NCBI GenBank assembly: GCA_014904845.1
Contig: MU119535.1
Coordinates: forward strand, 1-53,384
DNA from: Acephala macrosclerotiorum
Taxonomy: Eukaryota; Ascomycota; Leotiomycetes; Helotiales; Mollisiaceae
Direction: 5' to 3'
Length of the DNA: 53,384 nt
Notes under the pieces: model-generated
The model's database searches: none
The model's input: only the letters and a program-made list of their open reading frames with translations
Told to the model about the DNA's origin: nothing
Program-made: the position numbers and the translations under genes
Part shown: positions 34,718 to 45,416 of the stretch, piece after piece
Layout of the letters: every line of letters begins with the position of its first letter
Numbering within the stretch: the first letter of the stretch is position 1

Positions 34718-35300
34718 GCTTCCAATAGCGATAATTTCCTTTGCGAGTTCCTGGATATGTTGGTGGACAGGTTGACGCTTCTGGCTCTTGAATTTGCGGT
34801 TGAGGATGTAGAGCTCGAGGAAGGTATTGATGCCCTATGTTGCTTGGAGGATGGAGGATGTCAATTGGGTAACTAGTGTAGAAGGGCAATGGTTCTCAAA
34901 AGAAGGGGCCCAACTGTAGGTTACTTCGTTTTGGCTAATGGGCTAGATTAATTCGATAATTGTTAACACGTAATAATCAATCATATAAATTAGCCTGTAA
35001 ATAGAATAAGTAAAAAGCTTTTTATATATTAAAAAGCATATAATTAGTATTACTTTCGAAATTAATAAATAATTTTTTTTTTTTAAAAAAAAGTATATAA
35101 TTTTATTATATCCATTTTTTTTATATAACGAATTCGTTTCGAGTTTTTTTTAAAAAAAAAATTAATTTAATACTAATATATTCAAAATAATATTTATATA
35201 AACTTGCTACGATTTGCTTTTTTCGTTTTATTTTTATATAATTTTTACTTCCTTTCGCAGAAATTAAAAGTATATCGATCTCAGAAGTAAACTTTCTAGC
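34718..35300. repeat. Intergenic with AT-rich patch
   Basis: Ordinary GC to about 34930, then A/T-rich sequence with T and A tracts to about 35240. It is less extreme than the main AT blocks. No gene recognised. Confidence 0.5.
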
Positions 35301-35309
35301 CTTTCGTTT

Positions 35310-35940
35310 AGCGTGATTTACCACGGCTCGCTCGCCTCCCTCGTTCTATCTTTTGCAAAGCTTCAATCTCAAAGCATATTATATGAAACCTTCTAGCACA
35401 TTGCCATTTCTGGCGAATTCCGTGGCGTTGTGGTCGGCATTATTCGCTGGAATATTAATATGAATAGCTTTCCCTTTATTCAAGTTATCATACTTCATGA
35501 ATGAAGTTAGTGATCCTGCTATGTCTGGCTCACTCGCCTCCCCCGTCCCATCTTCTGCCCAGACCTTCTCCTTCAAAACCCATTACACTTTTCCCTTCAC
35601 ACACATCACCACTTCTGGCAAATTCCGTAGCCTTGTACTGGCTGCGGCTCGCTACGGCTCGTTAGCCCTTTACCTTGTCCAGTTTATTACCCCTTCAAAT
35701 CATATCAAACCTTGCCCTTTGACTACGGCTCGCTACGACTCGCTAGCCCTTTTCGTCTTCCCATCTTCTAGACCTTCCCCTTCAAAGCGCACCTTTCCCT
35801 TTGACTACAGCTCGCTACGGCTCGCCCAACCTTTTCCTCGTCCCATCTTCTAGACCCTCAAAGCATATCACATCTTTGACTACGGCTCGCTCCGAGTCGC
35901 TAGCCCTTTTCCTCGTCTGATCTTTCGCGCACTTCTACCT
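35310..35940. repeat. Tandem-like pyrimidine-rich repeat array upstream of the SET gene
   Basis: At least four to five units of about 75-110 bp, built around GACTACGGCTCGCTACGGCT, CGCTAGCCCTTTTCCTCGTC, CCATCTTCTAGACC and TTCAAAGC. The array ends about 80 bp before the ATG of the SET-domain gene, so it occupies that gene's promoter or leader. Related units occur at 23.5-24.66 kb. Confidence 0.6.
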
Positions 35941-36016
35941 CTTTTCGCAGACGCGAAAAGTCTTTCGATATCGCAAGCAAACTTCCCACCCCTCCTTTTG
36001 AAACCACTCTAACAAG

Positions 36017-38725
36017 ATGGCATCTAGAGGACACCTTACGAAAGTGCACGACTCGTGCCGCCACGACCAAGGCATGGGTACCACAGCCAGCGAATTCATC
36101 CCCAAGGGTGAAAAGATCTACGCCGAAATCCCCATCTACTCTGCCAAGTTTGCTCTTATCATCCGCCCCCAAAGCGCAGATGAAGAGAACTGGGTTATCA
36201 ACGAGATGCGCAAGCTTCCCACACATGCCTACAATAACCTCATGAAGATGCGCAATCAACTCCCTCAATGCTTCGACGCCAGCACCGGCGCGTATGTCTT
36301 AACACCAGTCTCAGGTACCATTCGAAGTAACCTCATTCCTCTCGCTCTCGGTCGATATCAAGCACGCGCAGACGAATTGGGTGTCTTCCTCCGAATCTCG
36401 AAGATCAACCACTCCTGCCGTCCAAACGCGACCCAAACCTGGAACCACGAAACCGGAGAAGAAACCCTCTACGCAATCGAAGATATCCCACGCGGCGAAC
36501 CGATCACAATCTCCTATTCTCCTGAAGCTCGTATTGATCCCGTTTGGGTTGGCAAGACATATCGTTTCAACTGCTCTTGCAAGTGGTGCTTGATGGGCGA
36601 TACTCCTGCGAAGAAGGCTAGTGAGGTGAATAGAGCTGATATCGAGGCTTTGGGAGTGGAGTTTGAGAAGATTGAGGATCCGGAGAAGGCGTTGATGTGT
36701 TGTTATCATCGGGTTCGTCTTATTCAGAAGGAAGGTGTTTGCGATTGGCGCAAGGGTTTGGCATATGAGGACGCGTTGGATCTGATGACCGGGGAATTCA
36801 AGGACAAGGAGAGGGGAAAGTTGTTGGCTGTTCTGTCCTTCCTTGCGTATTGGAAGTGCGAGGGCTGGGATACGGCGAAGGGTACGGAGTTAGGTGGCAA
36901 GCTTGCGAGACTTTACGATGGCATGGATCCAGGTAAGGGCAAGGTCTATCTCTTCGAGTTGGTTGAGCGGTACGTCAAGGATCAAGATGGAGGATTGATC
37001 GAGCATCAGGGTCAGCAGCGAGGCAGAACAATCGGAAGAGATAACGGTGAGGGAAGCTCTGCTCGTCGCGAGGATGCCATCGCAGGTGAAGTTGACACCC
37101 ATATCCGAGAGGTTCGAGAAAAGGCTCCCAGTCCATCTCTTCATGAGGATGGTTTTGGTGGAGGACAAGAAGTCTCAATGAGAGGAGGCGGACCACCATC
37201 TCGAGGCAAGAAGACACCTGCTCCTGATTCTCGACTTTGGTCGGAAGGGGGGGATAAGAAGTTGCGACCTCTTTTACCCAAGCCACCAACACCTACACCA
37301 TTACCGTCGAACTTCACATATGGGGAGCACCCTCTTGGGCTGACGGACTTCTCTCGTCTCGGAGATGGTGCTGAGGAGAGACTGGAAGCTACGATAGGAG
37401 GTGGGGTTCAACTAAATCAAGAAAATACGACAGGTCTGGTCAACCCACTTAAGTCGACCAACGGCGAAGACCTTGGTCCGAAGTTGACTTTTCTTGAATC
37501 AAAGCTATCCATGTCTACACTTACCCATCCACTTCCAGCAAAGCCAGCCATGCCTACATCTACTCGATCAGCTATTGAGCCTGACGTTAGAACTGGCGAG
37601 AATGCGATAGGAAGTGCTTCTCATCGCGAACATAATCTTGGAGGAGGCGATGAGGTCACGGTGCAAGGCATTAATGGCCTAAACGCGGACAATACCTCGG
37701 GATTGGGACAGCTTAGATCGACGGTTGGAGAATACCAAGGCGAGAAGTTGACACCCACATCTGTCCCTACACCTACACCCAAGCCAACAGAGTCAACCGT
37801 CTCGCATGGAGAGATTATACCAGGAAGCTCTTCTCACTCTGAGGCGGTCTCTGGACAAGGAGAGGAGGTTATGACTAGAGTTGGGACCGCAGCAAATCAA
37901 GATAAGATCCTACCTGGTCTCGGTGCCCCCAAGTCGCAAGATGGAGCTCGAGGCAAGACACAACGAACGGTGAAGTCTACACCTACTAAGAACGTCAGTC
38001 GAGTCGAGTCCTTGAGTAGCCTTCTACCAAGACCACGTCAACCGAAACCAACACCTACGAAACCACTTGATCACCAACCAACTCTGACCCGACCACTTGT
38101 TGCCCAGGCTTCTGCTCCTCGTCTATCTGCCACTCAACTATTCACTCCCACGCCATCCGGTCCCCAACCCTTTGCCGTCCAACCACCTGCCCCAGTAAAC
38201 ATGGCCACAACACCAGGCAAGAAGCGCGGCCGTCCCCGCAAGAACACCGACTCAACCGTTTCAGAACCCCCCTCCCCTCCCCTCGGCAATCGCCGCAATC
38301 CATCTAATCCGTCCCAAGCCCGAAATAGAGTCCGAAGCAAATCCTCATCGCCAGACGACGATCTCGCGGACATGGTAGCCAACATCCGTGCCAAGAAGCA
38401 AAAGAATGGAAAGAGTTCCACTAAATCTCCGGCTGGCAAGGCCACGAAGCCAAAGAAGTCTCCTGTTAAGAGTCCTGCTAAGGCGAAGACTCCGAGAGCT
38501 ATTAACTCACCTCCTTCCCTTGAGAACCCAGCTGCAGTCCAATACCCGGTCCAGCAACCCGCTGCTGAAGCAGTCAAGAAGCCCTCGTTCGATGCGGAGA
38601 AGATCTGGGAACAGTTGAACGCCCCTTTGGCTCGACCTGATGGAGGTATTGAGACGGAGAATGATGGGGATATGATGAGCTATTCGAGCATTTTGAAGTG
38701 GTTGTTTATGGTGAAGGAGACTTGA
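36017..38725 (+). CDS. SET-domain protein with disordered repeats and an AT-hook
   Basis: A single exon of 902 residues. Residues 1-195 form a SET domain of the SMYD/SET5-like kind: GMGTTASEFIPKGEKIYAE at the start, the cofactor-binding motif INHSCRPNA (N131-H132-S133-C134), GEPITISYSP, and the post-SET cysteines FNCSCKWC. This predicts a protein lysine methyltransferase using S-adenosylmethionine. A helical part follows to about residue 330. A long disordered region then holds imperfect repeats near residues 434, 524 and 596 (GE..G ... NQ(E/D)N..GL ... GE..G.KLT). A classical AT-hook KKRGRPRK lies at 735-742, followed by Lys/Pro/Ser stretches (KSPVKSPAKAKTP) suited to binding AT-rich DNA. 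The substrate is unknown. Intact, with a repeat array just upstream. Confidence 0.8.
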   Translation: MASRGHLTKVHDSCRHDQGMGTTASEFIPKGEKIYAEIPIYSAKFALIIRPQSADEENWVINEMRKLPTHAYNNLMKMRNQLPQCFDASTGAYVLTPVSGTIRSNLIPLALGRYQARADELGVFLRISKINHSCRPNATQTWNHETGEETLYAIEDIPRGEPITISYSPEARIDPVWVGKTYRFNCSCKWCLMGDTPAKKASEVNRADIEALGVEFEKIEDPEKALMCCYHRVRLIQKEGVCDWRKGLAYEDALDLMTGEFKDKERGKLLAVLSFLAYWKCEGWDTAKGTELGGKLARLYDGMDPGKGKVYLFELVERYVKDQDGGLIEHQGQQRGRTIGRDNGEGSSARREDAIAGEVDTHIREVREKAPSPSLHEDGFGGGQEVSMRGGGPPSRGKKTPAPDSRLWSEGGDKKLRPLLPKPPTPTPLPSNFTYGEHPLGLTDFSRLGDGAEERLEATIGGGVQLNQENTTGLVNPLKSTNGEDLGPKLTFLESKLSMSTLTHPLPAKPAMPTSTRSAIEPDVRTGENAIGSASHREHNLGGGDEVTVQGINGLNADNTSGLGQLRSTVGEYQGEKLTPTSVPTPTPKPTESTVSHGEIIPGSSSHSEAVSGQGEEVMTRVGTAANQDKILPGLGAPKSQDGARGKTQRTVKSTPTKNVSRVESLSSLLPRPRQPKPTPTKPLDHQPTLTRPLVAQASAPRLSATQLFTPTPSGPQPFAVQPPAPVNMATTPGKKRGRPRKNTDSTVSEPPSPPLGNRRNPSNPSQARNRVRSKSSSPDDDLADMVANIRAKKQKNGKSSTKSPAGKATKPKKSPVKSPAKAKTPRAINSPPSLENPAAVQYPVQQPAAEAVKKPSFDAEKIWEQLNAPLARPDGGIETENDGDMMSYSSILKWLFMVKET

Positions 38726-39979
38726 GGGATGGATGGTGGTGGTGGTGGTGGTGAGAGATGACTACTTGTATGATAGATTCGTGACTTTTGCATGGTTTTT
38801 AGCAAAGAAATATAATTTACCACGAAATCTCTAAGTCCTAAAGGAAGTGACCTACATTTGTAAGCATGAAGCTATGAAAATTCTGAGACATGAAAACTTG
38901 AAAGGTACTTCTATTTGTACGAAATCTCCTAAAAAATTCAGGTACCCTATAAGAATAATAGTTTTGGTTGAAATGCATCGAGATGTAAAGTACTTGGTAG
39001 TTTGTGAGATTTTGAATGTCCGACCCGACAGTAGGACTTTTTGTTGTGAAAAGTATTGAGTCGGGATCTTATTGAGGGTGAGAGAGGCTGCATAGGAGAT
39101 CATTGTTGAATTGTCCCAGGTTTGGACAGTACTTACCCTTATGAAATGTATTGAAACCAAATCAAAGTTCCTTTGCTTAACTTGTATTTCCTTCGAAATC
39201 TTTTGTTTTGCATCACATGCTTTTGATGATGCATGTTCAGGGCTGATAGAAGAATGTTCCCACAGCTTGTTATGCCACTAGTGTTGTTAGAGGGAAGTGC
39301 AGGCTTCATTGCCCATTTATCGTAAGCACCTGAAGTCAGACAGTAACAATATAATAAGCAATTATCAAATCAAGACTCAAAATATTGAGTCGTCTTGTAA
39401 TATTAATTTTAATTGTAAGAAAAGGCTTGGAACATTTGCAACTCTCTCCTTTGAGTATCTCCTTTGACTTGATTTTGTTTTGAACAGAAACTTATCAACC
39501 CAACAGTTGAAGTACACAGAGTTGTGTTTTGATAAAGGAGCTGTGCAATCGCAGCATAATTATTATTCTTGTTCTTGTCCATAATTCAGGCTTCCTGCTG
39601 AATAGCATCGTTTCCTGGCACAAGGTCTAGAGAACGTCACTTTTTCCTGCTTGAACTTCCCCTCCCTAAGTGGGCGTAGCGAGGTCGGCCACTAGCTTCA
39701 TTATTTCCTACTTCAGATGACCCAAGGGGTTTGCACTGTTTGCTTCAAGCTTTGGCGCTAAAATGTGGAGACTCTCTGCTTCTGCATCCTATTAATGGGT
39801 ATAAGAAACCTCGCCGGTCGCGCAGGTTCTTCTTTTTGACACCCACCTCGACACATTATACTTATACGATCTTTCGATGTACACTCATAGCCTTGAAGCC
39901 TCTGCAACTCAAGACAGCACTTTCATACCTCTCATACTCCTTACAAATCTCTTCTGTGCCTCGCACCAAACTCGCAATC
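38726..39979. other. Intergenic, with a short GGT microsatellite
   Basis: A run of six GGT units lies just after the SET stop codon (about 38735-38752). The remaining 1.2 kb shows only short frames without motifs. The final 200 bp are the likely promoter and leader of the next (broken) gene. Confidence 0.4.
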
Positions 39980-41352
39980 ATGAAGTACACTATGGCTTCT
40001 GCTACACACCTCTCGACTTTGGTATCTACCGCTGTCGCCAACTCTATCAAGTTCTTCCCCCTTGATAAGCAAGAGCACGTCATCTGCTCGTACTCCAACC
40101 TCGGTTTCGGGACCTGTTGGTCCCTTCAACATCCACCCAGTCGATGGTGTCGCTGTTGAGCTCCCTCAAGGATGGGTCGGTATGTTTAATACTGCTCCTT
40201 TGACCGCTGAGAGCGTAAGTTTCCATTCGTTTCCTATTAATAATCACTTTTGTGACAAACTATTCTAGATATGAAAAGTTCCGAAAGCGAGTCGCTTGGT
40301 AACTTTGGTTCTGATGGTAGAAGTGCGGCGGCGCAGCTGTCTGGGGTGAGGCTGATTTCCAAAGCTTCGAGGGCAAGACTTATTACGAGGTCTCCACTCT
40401 CAAGTCTAACAATAACACCGGTATCCATAAGATCTTCCCCACTAGCCAAGGTATCGTTGCTGGCTCTTCTGAATTCCCATGCCCTAGGAAACCACCCGTA
40501 GGAGAATCTCTCCTATGATCACAATTTTCTGATCAAATAACAGCTCCGAAAGGTCTGATCGCAAGGTTTGCGGGGCTTGAAACTGCTTAACAAGGCCCTT
40601 CGAACTGAATTATTTAATAGACTAATCACAGAGCTCGAAAACACCCACTTTAAAGCCCTGTAGCAAATTACTAGGGCTTGAAACTACGTTAATAAAAACA
40701 TATCGACATTTCGAAAAACAAGGGCCCTTACAAGTGCTCAAAAGCTTCTCGTTTAGCTGCGGATTTTGAAAAATAAATTTTCTCTAAGTCCTTTTCTCTT
40801 CTTTCTTTCTTTCTTTATATTATATAAAGTGAGTCTCTTTTCTTTTCTACTTTTTTACGGCCGTTACTAGCTTACAATAGATAAGATACTATGAGAGAGT
40901 TGGGACTGTGAGAGAGTTGGAAGGCAGTGAGGGGCTGGGAGATTGAGGGAGACTGAGATTAAGGGAGACTGTGAGACCGTGAGACCGAGAAGGCGTGTGA
41001 GTGAGATAGCACTAGAGATCGCATGACGTAGTAATAAACTCTGAAACCAACGCTCTGACTGTCCACTTGAATCCGTGAGCTTTAAGTCTGTGCTTTCAAT
41101 CCTACCCCCGTAAGTCTTATACTTGTTGTAGATCGCTCGCGCCCACTCTTTAGCAGGTGCTCCAAGTTTGACCCTCCCTGTCAACTACCCTTTTGAGCAG
41201 TCTGTGCGTGTAGGAGAGATTCTCCTACGAGTGGTTTCCTAGGGATGCCACGACGCTCGGACGCTCCTGCTGTTAATGCTAGGGTGTCTACCGATACTAT
41301 CGACTTCATTGTCACTGTTGGTGATCACACTCTTAGTGGCCACCGTTCTTAG
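39980..41352 (+). pseudogene. Small secreted protein resembling the fungal 'dnase1'-labelled family, broken
   Basis: The leader MKYTMASATHLSTLVSTAVA is a signal peptide. Fragments of one protein follow in changing frames: IKFFPLDKQEHVICSY; after a frameshift GPFNIHPVDGVAVELPQGWV; a GTAAGT intron from 40216 to about 40268; after more damage GEADFQSFEGKTYYEVSTLK and IHKIFPTSQGIVAGSSEFPC; and, beyond the transposon, DAPAVNARVSTDTIDFIVTV to TAG at 41350. The order and motifs (LPQGWVG, FPC) recall a family commonly labelled 'dnase1 protein'. That label is from memory and no nuclease motif is seen. TIR element copy B is inserted between codons of SEFPC, with an ATG duplication. The gene has at least two frameshifts besides the insertion and is dead. 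Confidence 0.6.
40479..41247 (-). mobile_element. TIR element copy B with ATG target duplication
   Basis: The element proper is 40482-41244 (763 bp). Terminal inverted repeats are CCCTAGGAAACCACCCGTAG (left) and, in reverse, CCCTAGGAAACCACTCGTAG (right). Direct ATG copies lie at 40479-40481 and 41245-41247. Subterminal TAGGAGA/TCTCCTA hairpins lie at both ends. On the minus strand an open stretch (41184 to 40867) reads RVKLGAPAKEWARAIYNKYK and SSGQSERWFQSLLL, the same coding-like relic as copy A in opposite orientation. The relic is too short for a transposase, so the element is non-autonomous. Confidence 0.82.
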
Positions 41353-41942
41353 GTTCTCCCATAAGCAGTATGTCCTTGCCAATCACCTTTTGCAGGAACG
41401 TTTACTCACTTTCAGACAGACCCGGCAATGTTCTCCCTTTCTTGAGACAATCATATTGGCTCTCAGACAAAGTAAATTCAACTCAGCCTCGCAAGAAGTT
41501 CTTTTGCTAACTTGCACATGGAATGAGTGTCTTTGAAAGTCCTGGCCGATTTCGAACATTGTGGTGGAACGGAGTGGTGGAAACAACTTCTTCTGGCATT
41601 GCTTTCGGATCATGCATCGATATTCCTTGATTCTCGGGTCATTCGGAGTTTCGGAGCTATAGAGGCTGGATAAGCGTGATACTAGGAAATGATATTTTTA
41701 AATATTCCATATTTCAAAGGATATTTAAAATTGGTTAAATGAAATAATAAAATGCTTTTAACAATAATTAAAAATATTTTATTAAAAAAAAAAAGTTCAT
41801 ATAAAAGTTGCGTAATAACACGTGAAATTTTAATAAATTTAAATCACGTTTTTGTATTAAAGTTTTATTAAAAAACGCTAAAATATGTCGTTTTTAATAT
41901 TTAGTACTTTCGTAATTTAAAATATTAAAAATAATAACGCTC
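41353..41942. repeat. Intergenic, then AT-rich patch 41665-41942
   Basis: No gene is seen to 41660. After that about 280 bp are A/T-rich with scattered CpG, of RIP type. The patch ends exactly where the coding-like sequence of the transcription-factor remnant begins, suggesting it replaced or destroyed the 5' part of that gene. Confidence 0.5.
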
Positions 41943-42414
41943 GCAGTCTGCCACAACGCGAGAGAGCGATTGAGGCGGTCGGATTGGCTTTGAACTTGAC
42001 GAAGCAGCTGAGCAGACTTACGAAAAACGGGGCATTATGCTATGCGATTCTTGCTAGGCTGGCGGCGAAGCTCTGCCTATCTCCCGAAGAAAGAGTTCTC
42101 TTGCGCTCACCACCGCTTGGAAACGAGGCCATCATTAATACCGGATCAGGATATTCTCATCCCCCTTCGAACCAGAGCCTAGGTTCTCCGACCGAAGCCA
42201 CTACACGCAGCACCATCTCAACCATCGAGACATCTCTGACCATGCCATTAACCGGCATTCCACTAGACTAGGATATTTTGGAATGGAGGCAGACCGAAAC
42301 CCGATCTTCACTGACTTCACGAGCCTTGATTTCGATGACGTGCAACTGGGCCAAATTTGGGACTGGGAAAATCTGGACTTGAGTTTTGATCTCATGGCGC
42401 CTGCTGCTACCTGA
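41943..42414 (+). pseudogene. C-terminal remnant of a fungal transcription factor
   Basis: It opens without a start codon at the edge of an AT patch: SLPQRERAIEAVGLALNLTK, then LARLAAKLCLSPEERVLL and a Ser/Thr-rich linker. A frame change near 42270 leads into an acidic, aromatic tail (TDFTSLDFDDVQLGQIWDWE, then LDLSFDLMAP) ending in TGA at 42412-42414. Ser/Thr linker plus acidic-aromatic tail is typical of the activation end of Zn2Cys6 regulators, but no zinc cluster is present. 5'-truncated and frameshifted. Family assignment is inference. Confidence 0.45.
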
Positions 42415-42784
42415 GAATTTTCTATGCAAAATTCCTCTGGTTCCGCGAACACGGTCGGACTTTGGCAGCCTCTTTCGTATCGGACTTAGCCGTCATCGCC
42501 GACACCAAAGCCTCGCTCGATCTGATCCACCCCGAAAATCATCGGGATTTTGGCAGCACCTGCTCGCAACATGACGTTCTGCGCTTGGTTTCGCGACGGC
42601 AGAAATCTGAAAAATTTCGGGATTTTGGGTTGAGAGGGGGGACCGACGGGAGAAACCAGTCTTTTCCAGAAATATAAGAAGCTTGCACATCGAGCACCAA
42701 GTAGAATTCGAATTCACCAAGCTCGCCAAACCATATTCCTACACAAAATCAACTCACAAAAACATCATTTCCACATCAACGAAA

Positions 42785-43702
42785 ATGTCCAACTCATCTA
42801 AGGTCGACTTCCTCAGTGAGGCATCAAAATTGTCGCAAATCTATACAGACTACCAACCGGAGCACCCGACCGCAAAGGCGCTGCCATTGTGGTAGCCCGT
42901 CCATGGACCAGCGTCAGAGAACAATCATCCGGCCTGTACGCCAGACTTCTGGTTGAAGAAAGCCTCATTGCTATTGCACAAGATGCAGCGTACCAAGGAG
43001 AAAGCGAAGGAGAGCCTCGCCATCTGGAAGATCCAGCTCAACGAGTCGAGGACATCAAATCCGCAGTCACTTTCCTGACCTGCACAAACGGCGTGGAGGC
43101 TGAGCGAATTGGTGTCCTCGGTATCTGTGATTCTGGAGGCTATGCCTGCAACGCAACCCAGACAGATGTTCGCATCAAAACCTTGCTATTATCGTTGCAG
43201 TCTGCTTGGGCATCATGGCGGGAGAGGGTTTGCCGAAGGGAACTTCTAATCTCGAAATCTTGAAGGACAGCTGGCTGCTGCTACAACGGATCGAAATGGA
43301 GAGGCCAGGGAACAAAAACCGACTATGGTTTCAATGCTTCCCGACAAGCTTGAAGATGCACCTGCCGATATACCATCTGCGTTCCGGGATTTGGCAAGCT
43401 ATTACTGCACCCCACGCGGGAATCATCCTCGAGCACCAAATATTGCATTTCCGAGGAGCTGGGACATGATGACGATGTACGACTCGTTTCGATTCAATGA
43501 GCTGATTTCGCCACGCCCTTAGCTCATGATTACGGGCAGTAAGGTAGAGTTAAAGAGCTATAGTGAGGATGCGTTGAAGCTAGCGAAGGAGCCGAAGGAG
43601 TTGTTTATTGTTTCAGGTAGGACTCATGCGGATTTGTGTGATGACTATCGTGGTGCTCTTCCTAAGCTTGTTTTGTTCTTCGAGGATTCTTTGACGAAGT
43701 AA
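42785..43702 (+). pseudogene. Alpha/beta hydrolase (dienelactone-hydrolase-like), multiply frameshifted
   Basis: The start [20 protein letters not shown] is plausible. One base appears lost near 42870 (YQPEHP, then [13 protein letters not shown] in another frame). The next stretch carries [37 protein letters not shown] and the nucleophile-elbow block [13 protein letters not shown]. Another shift near 43185 gives [19 protein letters not shown], and a third near 43275 continues to FNELISPRP. An in-frame TAG at 43520-43522 interrupts the last part, which ends LVLFFEDSLTK at TAA 43700-43702. The order matches a single-domain alpha/beta hydrolase of about 300 residues. At least three frameshifts and one stop make it a pseudogene. 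Confidence 0.7.
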
Positions 43703-43965
43703 ATTCTGGGAGTCTCGCAAGGCGTATTGGCCTGTACTATGGGTCAAGAGGGCGGGTGCATGAAAGGTGTCAGGATCAACGTGGTTGGATCGAGGTCAAG
43801 GGCCCATGGAGAATATCCAAACTCTTGACCTTAGTTTAGCTATCAATCAAGTGCTCAATCACTCCCGGACCTTCCAAGCTTAGATAAACAATTCTGAATG
43901 TCTTGTGAGTATCTGGGCAAGTTACCCCTCTTTCTGAAGTTCCATAAGCTTGTCAAAAAAAGGAC

Positions 43966-45416
43966 TTAGACTTGGTCATACTGATCCTCTTTCTCTTTCT
44001 TCTCAGCGAGATCCTTCAGACAAGGGGCAGAGAACATCTCTCCAGTCATCGCTTTCCAAAACGTGCCCCCTGCAACCACGATCCATAGTAATACCACAAT
44101 AGCGGAGCATATCTGCGTGCTGTCAGCCATCTTATAGATCTCTTGAAATTTGAATACAAGACTTACCACACCAATAATCTCGAAGAAGTTAGACGGTAGC
44201 TCCTTCGCCATTTGCAACGCACTAGTCGTATAAACACCCAACGGAAACGTAAACCCCCACCACCCCATATTAAACGGGAACCGATTGCGCGTAAGAGTCG
44301 CAAAAGCGAAGAGCAGCCAAACGGTTCCGAATCCCCACATCACAATAGCTATCAGCCACCCTACCACATACAAAATCTCTCCAGAATAGACGAGAGAGCC
44401 GATTTCTGGACTCAGTGGTAAGGTGTTGGTCTCGGGAAAGACTTGCATGGCCATTTTTCCGAGCTCCATGATGGCGAAGCCTCCTTGACCGAGGGGTCCG
44501 AGGGGGAGCAAGACGGAAACAATGACCTCTTTGGGTGGGGGTTTGTACATGGTTAGGCTTTGGAAGTAGATGACGAGTATGACCATGGCGAGGGGGACGC
44601 CCATGCCCCAGAGGATGTAGGAGGTTATGATTGTCCAGAGGGCGTGTTGTGGGTTGGGGAGGACGGAGGCGACTATGCCTCCTGATGCAGCTGCGACGAT
44701 TGGTGGGACTATTGGGAGCAGCCATGTTGCGAGCATGGTTTGGAGGGTTGCTGTATGAATGTACATTCTGCGGGTATTGTCAGTTTCTCTGCGGTTCGGG
44801 TGATGACATGGGGAGATATACGTAGCAAAGGGGATTGAAAAGCAGCACAGAACTGATAGCACGACGTCAAACCACCATAGACCCCACGCCTCGGCGCCAT
44901 TAGAACATTTCTGGAGCTTCAAGCAGTCGATAACATACCACGTACGGCCATGGCTCTCCCCATGCAGGAACACAGATGAACACAGTCATGTTGATGATTG
45001 TTGCAAGGCCCATAGGGAATGTGCCAACGAACAGACTCTGACCGGGATGCCGTATCATGACGACGAATATCTCTGGATAGAGAATATATCGTAATAAAGA
45101 TATGAGGAAGAACACAACGAATAAAATGATATTCAAGACAAAAATTCCAATAGAAAGCCAATGTAGCCACACATCGTTATATGGGAGGCTATGGAGAAGG
45201 ATGGAGACGATGCCTGTCCCCATGGTCACTGAAAACCATCTGCCACGTGTCATAAGCTTCTAGACCGATCTGTTTTGAAGTGAAGAGAGCTCACGAAGGC
45301 GTGAAATTTCGCACGATTCTCCTCCATCCTTCCTCCTTCTTGCGTGTGGTGGTAGAGTCGACGTCCTCACTGCTGTCCCTCTTGTTCGCATCCGTGTTTG
45401 CCGATCGTCGATTCAT
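43966..45416 (-). CDS. SSU1: Sulfite efflux transporter SSU1 (TDT family)
   Basis: Five exons on the minus strand: 45416-45295, 45239-44939, 44889-44822, 44767-44167 and 44112-43966; 412 residues. All introns are GT-AG of 49-55 bp. The start at 45416 is chosen because its exon ends RNFTPS and joins in frame to WFSVTMGTGIVSILL, the family's first conserved block. Others follow: YPEIFVVMIRHPGQSLFVGT, FICVPAWGEPWPYV, MLATWLLPIVPPIVAAASGG, LWGMGVPLAMVILVIYFQ, LPLGPLGQGGFAIMELG. About ten membrane helices are expected. SSU1 exports sulfite across the plasma membrane and gives sulfite tolerance; relatives carry dicarboxylates. The last intron (44113-44166, 54 nt) has no stop and keeps the frame if retained, adding 18 residues. 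Intact. Confidence 0.9.

Noticed and set aside
38134..38577. Minus-strand frame opposite the SET protein tail
   Set aside because: It is antisense to a coding region with family motifs; no domain of its own.
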